Shown here piece after piece: positions 35,324 to 44,396 of a DNA stretch of 64,000 bases. This DNA is from an uncultured Roseibium sp. (GTDB lineage Bacteria; Pseudomonadota; Alphaproteobacteria; Rhizobiales; Stappiaceae): the NCBI RefSeq assembly GCF_947494555.1, contig NZ_CANLVF010000002.1, positions 124,001 through 188,000 on the forward strand, given 5' to 3'. The notes beneath the pieces were generated by a model. It was given only the letters and a program-made list of their open reading frames with translations, made no database searches and was not told where the DNA came from. Position 1 is the stretch's first letter. Every line of letters starts with the position of its first letter. A program made the position numbers and the translations under genes.

Positions 35324-38300
35324 TCAATGTGTTTTCAGATCGTTGAGGACAGCATGGGTTGAATTGCGCCTCGGCGTCCAGAGGCCGCGATCAATCGCCT
35401 CCTGGAACCGGTCAAGCATCTCACCAAAACCCGCCGGATTTGCGTCTTTCAGAAAATCCCGAACAACAGGGTTGTCGATATAGGCGTCAAATAGCTGGTC
35501 AAAGTGATGGTCGCCAACAGCGCGCGTTGTTGCGGAAAACGCAAACAGGTAGTCGAGTGTCGCCACCATTTCGAATGCACCTTTGTAGCCGTGCCGCATC
35601 ACGCCGTTGATCCATTTGGGATTGGCAGCCCGTCCGCGCACGACCCGGCCGATTTCTTCGGACAACGACCTGACAATTGGACGTTCGGGCCGAGAATGAT
35701 CATTGTGATAGACCTTGGGTGCATTTCCCTTCAGCGTCTCGACTGTCGAGGCCAAACCGCCTTCGAATTGATAGTAATCGTCGCTGTCCAGTAGGTCATG
35801 TTCGCGGTTGTCCTGATTATGCAACACGGCGTCGACCGAGGTAAGGCGTGCTTTCAGCTCCTCTCGGGCACCTTCCCCGGCAGCACCTGCGCCATATGCG
35901 TAGCTGCCCCAGCTCAGGAAGGCGTCGGCGAAATCCGCGCGTTCGTTCCAGATCCCTTCGTCGACCAGCGCCTGAAGGCCCGCCCCATAAGCCCCGGGCT
36001 TCGATCCAAAGACGCGGAAGCCAGCGCGTCGAGCGGCCTCGTCACGCTCCAGACCTGCCGCCTCAAGTTCACGCCTCTCTTCCGCCATGCGCGCAGCGAC
36101 CGGATTGGCATCGGCTGGCTCTTCCAAGGCTCCGACAGCACGTGCTGCGCTGTCGAACAGGTCCATCTGATGGGGAAAGGCATCACGGAAGAAGCCGGAG
36201 ACCCGCAAAGTGACGTCGATACGCGGACGACCTAGTTCCGAAAGCTTCAAGATCTCGAAGCCGGTCACTCTTCCGGATCCCTGCTCCCAGACCGGCCTGG
36301 CACCGATAAGTGCAAGAGCCTGGGCGATATCATCCCCGCCCGTGCGCATGTTTGCGGTTCCCCAGCATGTCAGCACAAGCGATTTTGGCCACTCGCCCTC
36401 TTCCTGGAAATAGCGGTCTGCAATGAGGGTCGCGGACTGCCAGCCGAGCCGCCAGGCTGTTTCGGTTGGCACTGCGCGAACATCGACAGAATAGAAGTTT
36501 TTTCCGGTCGGCAGGACGTCGGGGCGTCCCCGGCTGGGAGCACCGGAAGGTCCGGGCTCGACGAAACCGCCGGCAAGCGCTTTCAGCACCGCATTCGTTT
36601 CAGACTGTCCCGATGCCATAACTGATGTTCTCAGATTGTCAGCTATCTCCCCAAGCACGTCACGTGTTCCGGACCAACCTTTGTTCGCGATCATGTCGCC
36701 CGCGATCAAATCGCGGCACATCAACTCGATCCGTTCCACCGTGTCGCCGTTCGTACGCCATGGTGCATCAGAAGCTGACTTCAGTTCTTCCGGTTTCCAG
36801 CCGGCCCATGGACGCGCAAAGTCGCAGTCGAGCGGATCAAAGTCGTGCAGCGAAAGATCGTGCGCGAGTGCGCGCTGCAAGCTTTGCTGGTGTGGTTCGT
36901 TGCCCCTGGGTACCCGCGCCAGCGCCGCAAGCAGATCGGTCAGTTGATCGCCTTCAGGGCTTTCGCCGAGGATATGCAGACCGTCGCGGATCTGCAGTTC
37001 TTTCAGGTCGCACAAATGGGCATCGAGCCGGGCTAGACGTGTTTCTTCGTCCATGCCCTCTTCCAGACCGATGTCCTTGTCGAGACCGTGACGGGTCGCA
37101 GCATCCAGAATGTCGCGCGTCAGGGCCTTGAGGCGCCGCGGATCGACACCGCTTGCAAGGTAATATTCGTCCAGAAGCGTTTCCAGTTCTTCGGCAACGC
37201 CATGACTTTCCGCCCGGGTCAGAGGCGGCGTCAGATGATCAACGATGACAGCAGAGGTCCTGCGCTTGGCCTGCGCGCCTTCGCCCGGATCGTTGACAAT
37301 GAACGGATAGATATTCGGAACTGGGCCAAGGACGGCTTCCGGAAAACAAGCCTGCGACAAGGCCAGCGCCTTGCCTGGAAGCCACTCCAGGTTACCGTGC
37401 TTGCCGAGATGGACTATCGCGTCAACGCCAAAACTCCGCCGCAACCAAAAATAAAACGCAAAATAGTTGTGCGGCGGAACAAGATCGGGATCGTGGTAGG
37501 TTTCCTTCGGATCGATGTTATAGCCGCGCGCGGGCTGAATGCCGACGACCTGCATGCCGAAACGGTGCAGCGCCAGCCGGAATTTGCCGTCAACGACATG
37601 CGGGTCGCAGTCAGCGGAACCCCAGCGTCCGACAACCGACGTTTTCACGGCTTCCGGCAGGCTCGCGAACTCACGCTGATAGTCGACGAGCGAGAGAGTT
37701 TCGTAGCCAATTCTGTCTTCCCTGCCATCAAGTGCGTTTGTGACGCCAGATGTCAGTATGTTCATCAGCCCCGCAGAATTTGCGGGCAGCTCGCCGGTGT
37801 CGTATCCGGCGTCTCTCATGGCACACAAGAGGTTCACACAGGAAGCCGGTGTATCGAGCCCGACACCGTTTGCCAGACGGCCATCCTTGTTGGGATAATT
37901 TGCCAGGATGAGCGCTGCTCTCTTCCTGTCAGCCGGGATTTGGCCGAGCCGCGCCCAGCTGACGGCAAGCTCTGCAACAAATTCGATCCGATCCGGAACC
38001 GGCGTGAAGCGAACGGGTGTTGACTGAGTTGCGGTGTCGAAGACACCCTCTTCCTTGAAAGACACTGCGCGCGAAAGAATGCGTCCATCGATTTCGGGTA
38101 ACACCACATGCATGGCCAGATCGCGCACGGAAAGGCCTTGGTCACTTTCTTCCCAGCCCTCCCGTGAAGACGACGAAAAGACGACCTGCAAAACAGGTCT
38201 GATCCCGTTGTCGAGAGGTGTTGGCTGATGGGCCACGCCGGCCTTGGAGATGGCGAAAGCGGTGCCATTTACCACCGCCCCGGGCTGAACCTCGTCAAAG

Positions 38301-39061
38301 AGGCTTTGAAGAACAGCAACCGACTCGCTCTCCTTCAGGCTGGAGACGAAGACCGGAAGCGCGTTGATGCCGGACCGGTCGAGCGCCTCGATGAGTGCGT
38401 CGACGGGTGCAGTTTGAGCTCCCTGCACAAGCGCGCGATAGAAGGTGATGGCAGCAACCGGACGATTTGCATCGGGCCAGCTCGCTTTCAATGAAGCGAC
38501 GTCAGGTGCGGAATGACCCGGCAAATAGATACCAGCGCGCGGAAGCGGGACCGGTTGAGCCGGCTCGTCCTCCTTGCCGATCAGATGAGACGCGAAGCGC
38601 AAAGCGTTCGCGTAGTTGCCGGATCCGCCTTCAACGCAATAGCGCCAAAAGCGGTAGACGTCTTCCTTCAGACGCGTGGACCGACTTGTCAGCGCCTCGT
38701 CCCATTTGTCATCTCCAGGGATAACAATGAGATCGATACCGTTCGCGCGGACCTCTTCCTCCACGCGCTCCAGGCCGTAACGCCAGTACTCGATGCCTCC
38801 CAAAATGCGCAGAATGACAAGCTTCGAACCGCGTACGGTTTGCTCCGCATAAAGATCGACAGAGTATGGATGCGACAGGGCCATCAGATTTGCCAGACGG
38901 AGGCTCGCGCGCTCCGCGCCCAGACTGGCATGAGCGCTCGAAAAGCTACCCAGTTCCGTGTCGGCGGCCGACAGGAACAGGATATCGGCCGGTGCCTGCC
39001 CAAGATCGACGGCATCACCACCGTCATCGATCCGTCTGGTCTGGCTGGCGAGAATGTGCAT
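35324..39061 (-). CDS. cobN: Cobaltochelatase large subunit CobN
   Basis: CobN inserts cobalt into hydrogenobyrinic acid a,c-diamide together with CobS and CobT, the aerobic route. The protein has about 1245 residues, near the usual length. Recognisable family stretches are DRIGYETLSLVDYQREFASLPEAVK, HNYFAFYFWLRRSFGVDAIVHLGKHGNLEWLPGKALALS, YPFIVNDPGEGAQAKRRTSAVIVDHLTPP and NPKWINGVMRHGYKGAFEMVATLDYLFAF near the C terminus. The ATG at 39061 (MHILASQTRRID) is the family start. cobS and cobT are not in the window. Confidence 0.95.
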   Translation of the reverse strand: MHILASQTRRIDDGGDAVDLGQAPADILFLSAADTELGSFSSAHASLGAERASLRLANLMALSHPYSVDLYAEQTVRGSKLVILRILGGIEYWRYGLERVEEEVRANGIDLIVIPGDDKWDEALTSRSTRLKEDVYRFWRYCVEGGSGNYANALRFASHLIGKEDEPAQPVPLPRAGIYLPGHSAPDVASLKASWPDANRPVAAITFYRALVQGAQTAPVDALIEALDRSGINALPVFVSSLKESESVAVLQSLFDEVQPGAVVNGTAFAISKAGVAHQPTPLDNGIRPVLQVVFSSSSREGWEESDQGLSVRDLAMHVVLPEIDGRILSRAVSFKEEGVFDTATQSTPVRFTPVPDRIEFVAELAVSWARLGQIPADRKRAALILANYPNKDGRLANGVGLDTPASCVNLLCAMRDAGYDTGELPANSAGLMNILTSGVTNALDGREDRIGYETLSLVDYQREFASLPEAVKTSVVGRWGSADCDPHVVDGKFRLALHRFGMQVVGIQPARGYNIDPKETYHDPDLVPPHNYFAFYFWLRRSFGVDAIVHLGKHGNLEWLPGKALALSQACFPEAVLGPVPNIYPFIVNDPGEGAQAKRRTSAVIVDHLTPPLTRAESHGVAEELETLLDEYYLASGVDPRRLKALTRDILDAATRHGLDKDIGLEEGMDEETRLARLDAHLCDLKELQIRDGLHILGESPEGDQLTDLLAALARVPRGNEPHQQSLQRALAHDLSLHDFDPLDCDFARPWAGWKPEELKSASDAPWRTNGDTVERIELMCRDLIAGDMIANKGWSGTRDVLGEIADNLRTSVMASGQSETNAVLKALAGGFVEPGPSGAPSRGRPDVLPTGKNFYSVDVRAVPTETAWRLGWQSATLIADRYFQEEGEWPKSLVLTCWGTANMRTGGDDIAQALALIGARPVWEQGSGRVTGFEILKLSELGRPRIDVTLRVSGFFRDAFPHQMDLFDSAARAVGALEEPADANPVAARMAEERRELEAAGLERDEAARRAGFRVFGSKPGAYGAGLQALVDEGIWNERADFADAFLSWGSYAYGAGAAGEGAREELKARLTSVDAVLHNQDNREHDLLDSDDYYQFEGGLASTVETLKGNAPKVYHNDHSRPERPIVRSLSEEIGRVVRGRAANPKWINGVMRHGYKGAFEMVATLDYLFAFSATTRAVGDHHFDQLFDAYIDNPVVRDFLKDANPAGFGEMLDRFQEAIDRGLWTPRRNSTHAVLNDLKTH

Positions 39062-39142
39062 CAAATATGGTCTTCTATTCGTTTCAGGGCAGCCGGGACC
39101 CTTCTCGGCCACGTGCTATTTCATTGAGCGGGATGAGACGCG

Positions 39143-40240
39143 TCAGGCCGCTTGCCTGACGCTGCCGAACAGCTCACACACAGTGTCCATGTCAAACCCT
39201 TTCAGCCCGATCACGACCAGACGGCCGGATGCCTCAGCACCAGCTGCGAACCAGGTCTCGACGCGCGGCCCGACAGCCTGAACCATGGCAGGTGCCGGCT
39301 TCCCGCTGATGCCGACAGCGCCCTTGATCCTGAGAACACCCTTCTGTTCCATCGCCTCGAGAACCCTTTTTTCAAGATCCTTTAGCGAGCCAAAGGTCTG
39401 CACGTCGATCACGTGGCTTTCAAAATCGTCATGATGGTGGTGGTCGTGATGATCATGATCGTGGTCGTCGTTATCATCATCATGGTCATGGTCATGATGG
39501 TGGTGTTCGTGACGTACCGCCATATCGTCTTCAGCAGCAGATTCACGGCCAAGCAGAACCTCGATGGGCAGCGTCCCTTTTTCAGAAGACACTATGTGCA
39601 CCGCCGGGCGGACTTCTCCCTGAATTCGTTCCTCAACCGACACCATGGCTTCAGAAGTGACAAGATCCGCCTTGTTGAGCACGACAAGATCCGCACAGCG
39701 AAGCTGATCGTGAAACAGTTCCTCCACGGGACTTTCGTGATCAAGCGCTTCATCGGCTGCCCTTTGTGCCTCAAGCGCGGCCTCGTCGAGTGCAATGCGC
39801 CCCTCTGCCAGGGCAGCAGCATCAAGAACCGTTACAACGCCGTCCACGGTGACACGCGTTTTGACACTCGGCCATGAAAATGCGCGGACCAGCGGTTGCG
39901 GCAAAGCAAGGCCTGACGTTTCAATCACGATGTGCTCCGGCGGTGTCTCGCGCGACAGCAGCATTTCCATCGTCGGCAGGAAATCATCTGCTACGGTGCA
40001 GCAGATGCAGCCATTGGTAAGTTCCACCACTTCGTCAGCGGCGCAGTCCGGATCCGCACAGCCGTTTACCAGGGATCCGTCAAAGCCCATGTCGCCAAAC
40101 TCGTTCACGATCAACGCGATCTTCCTGCCGTTTGCGTTCTGCAGGAGATTGCGGATCAGTGTGGTTTTGCCCGCACCAAGAAACCCGGTCACGATCGTTG
40201 CGGGAATCTTCCGTCCCGGTTGAAGAGCGCTTGTCGTCAT
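39143..40240 (-). CDS. cobW: Cobalamin biosynthesis GTPase CobW
   Basis: CobW is a G3E-family GTPase thought to deliver cobalt to CobNST. The 365-residue protein has Walker A VTGFLGAGKTTLIRNLL, the metal-binding CxCC motif in TNGCICCTVADDF, VIETSGLALP, and the guanine motif NKADL. A long His/Asp-rich loop (about residues 245-280; HEHHHHDHDHDDDNDDHDHD and more) separates it from the C-terminal CobW_C domain. The ATG at 40240 overlaps the cobP stop codon by four bases. Confidence 0.95.
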   Translation of the reverse strand: MTTSALQPGRKIPATIVTGFLGAGKTTLIRNLLQNANGRKIALIVNEFGDMGFDGSLVNGCADPDCAADEVVELTNGCICCTVADDFLPTMEMLLSRETPPEHIVIETSGLALPQPLVRAFSWPSVKTRVTVDGVVTVLDAAALAEGRIALDEAALEAQRAADEALDHESPVEELFHDQLRCADLVVLNKADLVTSEAMVSVEERIQGEVRPAVHIVSSEKGTLPIEVLLGRESAAEDDMAVRHEHHHHDHDHDDDNDDHDHDHHDHHHHDDFESHVIDVQTFGSLKDLEKRVLEAMEQKGVLRIKGAVGISGKPAPAMVQAVGPRVETWFAAGAEASGRLVVIGLKGFDMDTVCELFGSVRQAA

Positions 40241-40788
40241 AGTGTGATTTCCATCTGGGGGTTGGGTTTCAAAAGCAAGGGCAGGCCCGCGCCGACAAAT
40301 ACGACCTGGCTGCAAGCCTGAGCAATATCTTGGTTGAGACGGCCCTGCGCATCGCGGAACGACCTTGAAAGTCTGTTCTCCGGCACGATGCCCATGCCGA
40401 CCTCATTCGAAACGAAAATACATGGACCCTGGAGCGAACCGATCACAGAACAAAGATTGCCGCATTCAGCAGCAACATCTTTCTCGGCGAATGTGAGGTT
40501 TGACAGCCAGAGCGTCAGGCAATCAACGAGGACGACCCTGTCTTTGCGGCATTCGGTCGAGAGCAGGTTCGCAATGTCCAGTTGCTCTTCGATCGTGATC
40601 CAGCTGTTGCCTCTTTGAACCTTGTGAGCTTTGATCCGGTCAGCCATTTCGGTGTCAAAGGCCGCACCAGTCGCGAGATAGACCTTCTCAAGACCCGAAT
40701 CCATTGCGAGTTTTTCGGCAAAGCGGCTCTTGCCCGAACGGGCACCGCCAAAGACAAAAGTGGACCTTCGTCCCGGTTGCTTGCTCAC
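40237..40788 (-). CDS. cobP: Adenosylcobinamide kinase / guanylyltransferase CobP (CobU)
   Basis: This bifunctional enzyme phosphorylates adenosylcobinamide and transfers GMP to it. The 183-residue protein has the P-loop FVFGGARSGKSRFAEKL, VYLATGAAFDTEMADRIKAHKVQRG, VDCLTLWLSN and FVSNEVGMGIVPENRLSRSFRDAQGRLNQDIA. The frame stays open to 40929, but the extra residues are translated riboswitch sequence. The GTG at 40788 (VSKQPGRRSTFVFGG) is the reasonable start. It is the first gene after the riboswitch. Confidence 0.93.
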   Translation of the reverse strand: MSKQPGRRSTFVFGGARSGKSRFAEKLAMDSGLEKVYLATGAAFDTEMADRIKAHKVQRGNSWITIEEQLDIANLLSTECRKDRVVLVDCLTLWLSNLTFAEKDVAAECGNLCSVIGSLQGPCIFVSNEVGMGIVPENRLSRSFRDAQGRLNQDIAQACSQVVFVGAGLPLLLKPNPQMEITL

Positions 40789-40825
40789 GTCACTCTCCCG
40801 GCCGTCCACCCGACGGCGTAAAGGG

Positions 40826-41020
40826 TTGTCCTTGCGACGGCCGGTCTCCTGGCTTGCGGTTCCACGCGCCCTGCACCCCTTCCCGGCCCCTCTCGACCAG
40901 TGGATCATGTGCAGACGCTCGCCGCTCACAGTTGCGGGGGCAGCTCCGGAATGGCGCCAGGCGCTTTAACCGGATTCCCGTTTCATCCGGATCGGGCAAA
41001 CCCCTCACCGGAACCGTCAG
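40826..41020 (-). promoter_or_regulatory. Cobalamin riboswitch
   Basis: On the minus strand the conserved parts appear in order: the 5' stem GGTTCCGGTGAGGGG, GAAACGGGAATCCGG, the core GAGCTGCCCCCGCAACTGT with GAGCGG, CACTGG, and the B12 box AAGCCAGGAGACCGGCC (40855-40839). It precedes cobP by about 40 bases and should repress the whole cobP-cobW-cobN-cobO-cobQ operon when adenosylcobalamin is plentiful. Confidence 0.95.
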
Positions 41021-41350
41021 ATTCCTTCCTAAACGGATATCGGCCCTGAAACAAGCTCGAGATTTGATGGTGCGCACAAATTCAATTTGATTTTGTCGGG
41101 TGTCGGGCTGACGTGTCTGTTCTGATTGATTGCACTTGAAACCATTGCAGAGAGAGGTCTGCGTCATGATTTGGTTTCAACAACCTTACACCTTCTAGAG
41201 TTCTGTTTTGTTTACAGTTTTCCACATTCCAAGCAAAAAAATGACGGCTTGATGAAAAAAACATCGTCAGGGGCTTGGCAAACAGTTCAAGCCTTTGATA
41301 TACGCATCTCCATCGACGGGGGCGGTTACGCACCGGCCCCAACGTGGTGA
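41021..41350. other. Intergenic region between riboswitch and tRNA-Asn
   Basis: No convincing gene is seen in these 330 bases. It must carry the promoter of the cobalamin operon on the minus strand and that of tRNA-Asn on the plus strand. I could not place either with confidence. Confidence 0.4.
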
Positions 41351-41426
41351 TCCCCAGTAGCTCAGTTGGTAGAGCAAGCGACTGTTAATCGCTGGGTCGC
41401 TGGTTCGAGTCCGGCCTGGGGAGCCA
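41351..41426 (+). tRNA. tRNA-Asn (GTT)
   Basis: A 76-base cloverleaf: acceptor stem TCCCCAG/CTGGGGA, D arm GCTCAGTTGGTAGAGC, anticodon loop CTGTTAA with anticodon GTT, T arm CTGGTTCGAGTCCGG and encoded GCCA end, followed by TTTTTT. Confidence 0.97.
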
Positions 41427-41786
41427 TTTTTTCCATCAAGTTTCAAGCGTCACGCCCAAATTAGAACCCCAATATTTGACAGGGTTTCTAGTCTAGACCG
41501 CCTTTTGGATTCCAACGTAAACGCTGGGGCGGAAGTTGAAATTGCTGACCTTCACACCAGAAACGGCAGCGAGTTTTGCAACGACAATGAAGAACATGAC
41601 GCCGGTTTTGCGTTATGAGTTCTCCCTCCAGCTTCCACACCATCAAGAGCTAAACAGGGCACCGCAACGCGCATCTCACCTTGCTCGTTAAGCTTGCATA
41701 CGATAACTTGCACCAACCTCAACGAACAATCTGCGCTTGCCGGATGACAAATTTCCTTGCTTGCGCGCTCAAAGGATTTGGTGGTG
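41427..41786. other. Intergenic region between tRNA-Asn and the CTERM protein gene
   Basis: These 360 bases are more AT-rich than average and hold no gene I can support. A minus-strand frame of 34 codons near 41490-41600 reads like protein but has no context. Confidence 0.4.
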
Positions 41787-42413
41787 ATGAAGTATTTGAG
41801 AGCTCTCGCTTTACTCACACTATTGATCACGCCGAATATCGCACATACAGCGCCGATTAATCTTTCTGACTTTTCCGGCTCCGAAAAAGTCATCGATTTT
41901 GAGTCTTCTATAACGGGCTTAACAAGCGGAGTTTTTTCAATCGATGGAGTTAACTTCATTTCCCATGAAGGAGCATACACCATACCATACGCGGGCGGAC
42001 TTATCGCAGGCGGTTCCGGGGCTGCTTACAATACGAATACTTTTGCGGGAAATCAGACAACGGGCGATCTCACTATTTCATTTGATAACGCGATAACCCG
42101 GTTCGGAATGAACATTGGAATAGGTGGCGGTTCAGCCATTTTGGAATTTTCAATTTCGGCTTTTGACGCAAAAGGCAGCTTGGTTGAGAGTGCCTTTTTT
42201 GGCGGCGCCAGCAACTATTTTGTTGGTTTTGACTTTGGTGATTCCATTGAGAAGATTGTCATTGGCCGGACCGATTTCCGGCCAGGCTACTTCACATTTG
42301 TGGACGACGTTCGATTAAATGAAACTACTGTAGTTCCACTTCCTGCATCACTACCTTTTCTTGCTGCTGCAATCGGCGGATTGGCATTGCTCAGAAGGAG
42401 AGGAACGACCTAA
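41787..42413 (+). CDS. Exported protein with VPLPA-CTERM sorting signal
   Basis: The 208-residue protein has a signal peptide (YLRALALLTLLITPNIAHTAPI), a beta-rich central domain (KVIDFESSITGLTSGVFSIDGVNFISHEG ... FVDDVRLNE) and ends in VPLPASLPFLAAAIGGLALLRRR. This tripartite tail (VPLPA motif, hydrophobic helix, Arg cluster) is the VPLPA-CTERM signal recognised by an exosortase-type system. The ATG at 41787 has AAAGGA upstream. Function of the exported domain is unknown; the processing enzyme must be encoded elsewhere. Confidence 0.8.
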   Translation: MKYLRALALLTLLITPNIAHTAPINLSDFSGSEKVIDFESSITGLTSGVFSIDGVNFISHEGAYTIPYAGGLIAGGSGAAYNTNTFAGNQTTGDLTISFDNAITRFGMNIGIGGGSAILEFSISAFDAKGSLVESAFFGGASNYFVGFDFGDSIEKIVIGRTDFRPGYFTFVDDVRLNETTVVPLPASLPFLAAAIGGLALLRRRGTT

Positions 42414-42864
42414 GCGCACCGTAATTGTGCGGCTGATTGGCGTTACGCTGCGCGGAGAATGGCTGCTTCACGTATGAGCATTTGACCGCGCCAGCCTTGC
42501 GGAGCATTCGTATTTTTAACGATATTCTCCAACTCTACACGCGGACTCCGAAATTTGAATCTATCGGTCAGTGTTTCTTTTTGGGTTCCAAATGTGATCG
42601 GCCAAATGAAAGCCCTAATGGAACCAACTTCCTTTGTCTCCAGTGATTTTTCGATGTTCTAAACTCAAAAGGAACATCCGGGCACGGCGCAGATCTACTG
42701 GACAATGACGGTTAGTCGCGAGGTCATTGATCCGATCCCGGACTCGATAGCTCCAATTTTCCGAGACCAATCAGAATAGCCTCGTTCCGCGTTGTTTCGT
42801 GGATCGATATGGACCGGCACTTCGCACGGCTTCTTTCAGCCCTTCACCACCATACGGAACCGCA
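42414..42864. other. Intergenic region with no recognised feature
   Basis: I see no gene in these 451 bases. A weak hairpin CGCACCGTAATTGTGCGG just after the upstream stop codon (about 42415-42432) lacks a T run. The short frames present have no coding character. Confidence 0.4.
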
Positions 42865-43125
42865 CTATTCCCGGTCGTCTTTGACGGGCCAGTTGGATGT
42901 CGCGAGTAAGATGAGACAGGCGGCAATGGCCCAGTTTCCGACTGGGCCGGACAAGAGACCGCGCTCATCAAACACCACGGCAAGAAACGAAAATACGGCA
43001 ACGGCAGCCGGAAGCCATGTCAACCACATGAGTTTTCCGCTGAAACCGGCTCGGCGAAAGACAAACGGTATGCAAATTGCGCTCAGGATCACCGGGGCAA
43101 ATACCGAAACCGTCTCGTAGATCAT
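42865..43125 (-). CDS. Small membrane protein, unknown (86 residues)
   Basis: Almost the whole protein is hydrophobic, with about three short membrane segments: SVFAPVILSAICIPFVF, LMWLTWLPAAVAVFSFLAVVF and GNWAIAACLILLATSNW. A GAGG sequence lies about nine bases before the ATG. No family is recognised. It is on the same strand as nagA, about 120 bases downstream of its stop codon. Confidence 0.55.
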   Translation of the reverse strand: MIYETVSVFAPVILSAICIPFVFRRAGFSGKLMWLTWLPAAVAVFSFLAVVFDERGLLSGPVGNWAIAACLILLATSNWPVKDDRE

Positions 43126-43247
43126 GCAAGCGCCCTCACCCTTCTCGCGTCCAGCCTGTCCTGGTCGCGCTCAGCTTATGCCGATTCCCTGGCTCTTTCT
43201 GAACGAGTGCATCGTGGATTGGCGCAATTTGGATACGGAATAGCCTG

Positions 43248-44396
43248 CTACTGGCTCCTGCCGCCAAGCCAGACCCGCTTCACCCCGAAGTCTGGTGTGC
43301 TGAGGAGAACGAAATCGGCCACGCATCCGGAATTCAGGCGGCCGATGGGCTTGCGAATAACATCGGCGGGAATGCTGGTTGCCATGGCGAGTGCCGTTTC
43401 CAGGTCGACACCGATGTGGTCCACCAGGAACCGGATCGACGCGGGCAGATCGATATCAGCACCAGCAAGTGTTCCATCGGCAAGTGTCAACATGCCGTTC
43501 TGTCTGAAGATTTTGCGTCCACCGAGCGTAAAACTGGCCACGTCCGTCCCGGTCTGTGACATGGCGTCAGTCACGAGGAAAATGCGGCCTGGGCCGGTTT
43601 TCGAATTCAATGCGATCCTGATTGCGACCGGGTCCACGTGAATTCCGTCGGCGATGAGGCCGGCATTGAGTGTCCCAAGATCAAGCGCAGCGCCAACCAG
43701 ACCAGGTTCGCGGTGCTGCAGCGGGCTCATCGCATTGAACAGATGCGTTACGCAAGTTGCTCCCGCGTTCGCGGCCTGACGGCAACGCTCATATCCGGCA
43801 CCGGTGTGGCCAAGGCTGACATGAATTCCGGCCTTTGAGAGAACCGCCGTCTGCTCCGGTGTAACTGTTTCAGGGGCAACGGTCATCATAAGGCTCGGAA
43901 GACGATCCACGGCCTCGAGGTAAAATGCGACGTCTTCGTTTTCCATCGGCCTGATCAACGCGGCATCGTGAGCGCCCTTGCGGCTTACGGACAGATGCGG
44001 TCCTTCCAGGTGCAGGCCATGAAAACCTGGGACGGCATTTTCAGTGGCAAGCATCCCGAGTTCGACAATCCTTCGCGTTGTTTCGCGTGTGTCAGTTATC
44101 AGTGTCGGGGTCATTGCCGTTGTTCCAAGCGGCACGTGCGCCTGGCAAATACGTGCAACGTCGTCGAGTGTTTCGGCATCGCCAAGCATCAGACCGCCAC
44201 CGCCATTGACCTGCAGATCGACAAGGCCCGGCACCAGAATGCCGTCGCCAAGGTCTTCAATTGCAAAGTCATCGGGCACATCAGACACAGCGCAACCGCC
44301 TGCAACCGAGCCGTCTTTTACCAGGAGCGCTGCATCCTCATGCATCATGTCCCCGTCGAAGAGACGCCTACACGCGTATGCGGTCGGTCCCGTCAT
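43248..44396 (-). CDS. nagA: N-acetylglucosamine-6-phosphate deacetylase
   Basis: NagA removes acetate from GlcNAc-6-phosphate. The 382-residue amidohydrolase shows the expected metal and substrate residues: VPGLVDLQVNGGGG, the Glu in LHLEGPHLS, the His in VSLGHTGAGYERC, HLFNAMSPLQHREPG, IADGIHVDP and the catalytic Asp in LVTDAMSQTG. The frame opens at 44465, but the ATG at 44396 overlaps the upstream stop codon by four bases (ATGA) and starts the family sequence. It is the third gene of gntR-SIS-nagA. Confidence 0.93.
   Translation of the reverse strand: MTGPTAYACRRLFDGDMMHEDAALLVKDGSVAGGCAVSDVPDDFAIEDLGDGILVPGLVDLQVNGGGGLMLGDAETLDDVARICQAHVPLGTTAMTPTLITDTRETTRRIVELGMLATENAVPGFHGLHLEGPHLSVSRKGAHDAALIRPMENEDVAFYLEAVDRLPSLMMTVAPETVTPEQTAVLSKAGIHVSLGHTGAGYERCRQAANAGATCVTHLFNAMSPLQHREPGLVGAALDLGTLNAGLIADGIHVDPVAIRIALNSKTGPGRIFLVTDAMSQTGTDVASFTLGGRKIFRQNGMLTLADGTLAGADIDLPASIRFLVDHIGVDLETALAMATSIPADVIRKPIGRLNSGCVADFVLLSTPDFGVKRVWLGGRSQ

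Noticed and set aside
37088..38023. 311-codon plus-strand frame inside cobN
   Set aside because: Antisense to a clear CobN coding region; long shadow frames are common in GC-rich genes.
40789..40929. N-terminal extension of cobP
   Set aside because: It is translated riboswitch sequence (B12 box and core) and has no similarity to CobP.
41490..41600. Minus-strand 34-codon frame reading MFFIVVAKLAAVSGVKVSNF and onward
   Set aside because: It looks protein-like but is very short, without ribosome-binding site or context; possibly a remnant, not supportable as a gene.
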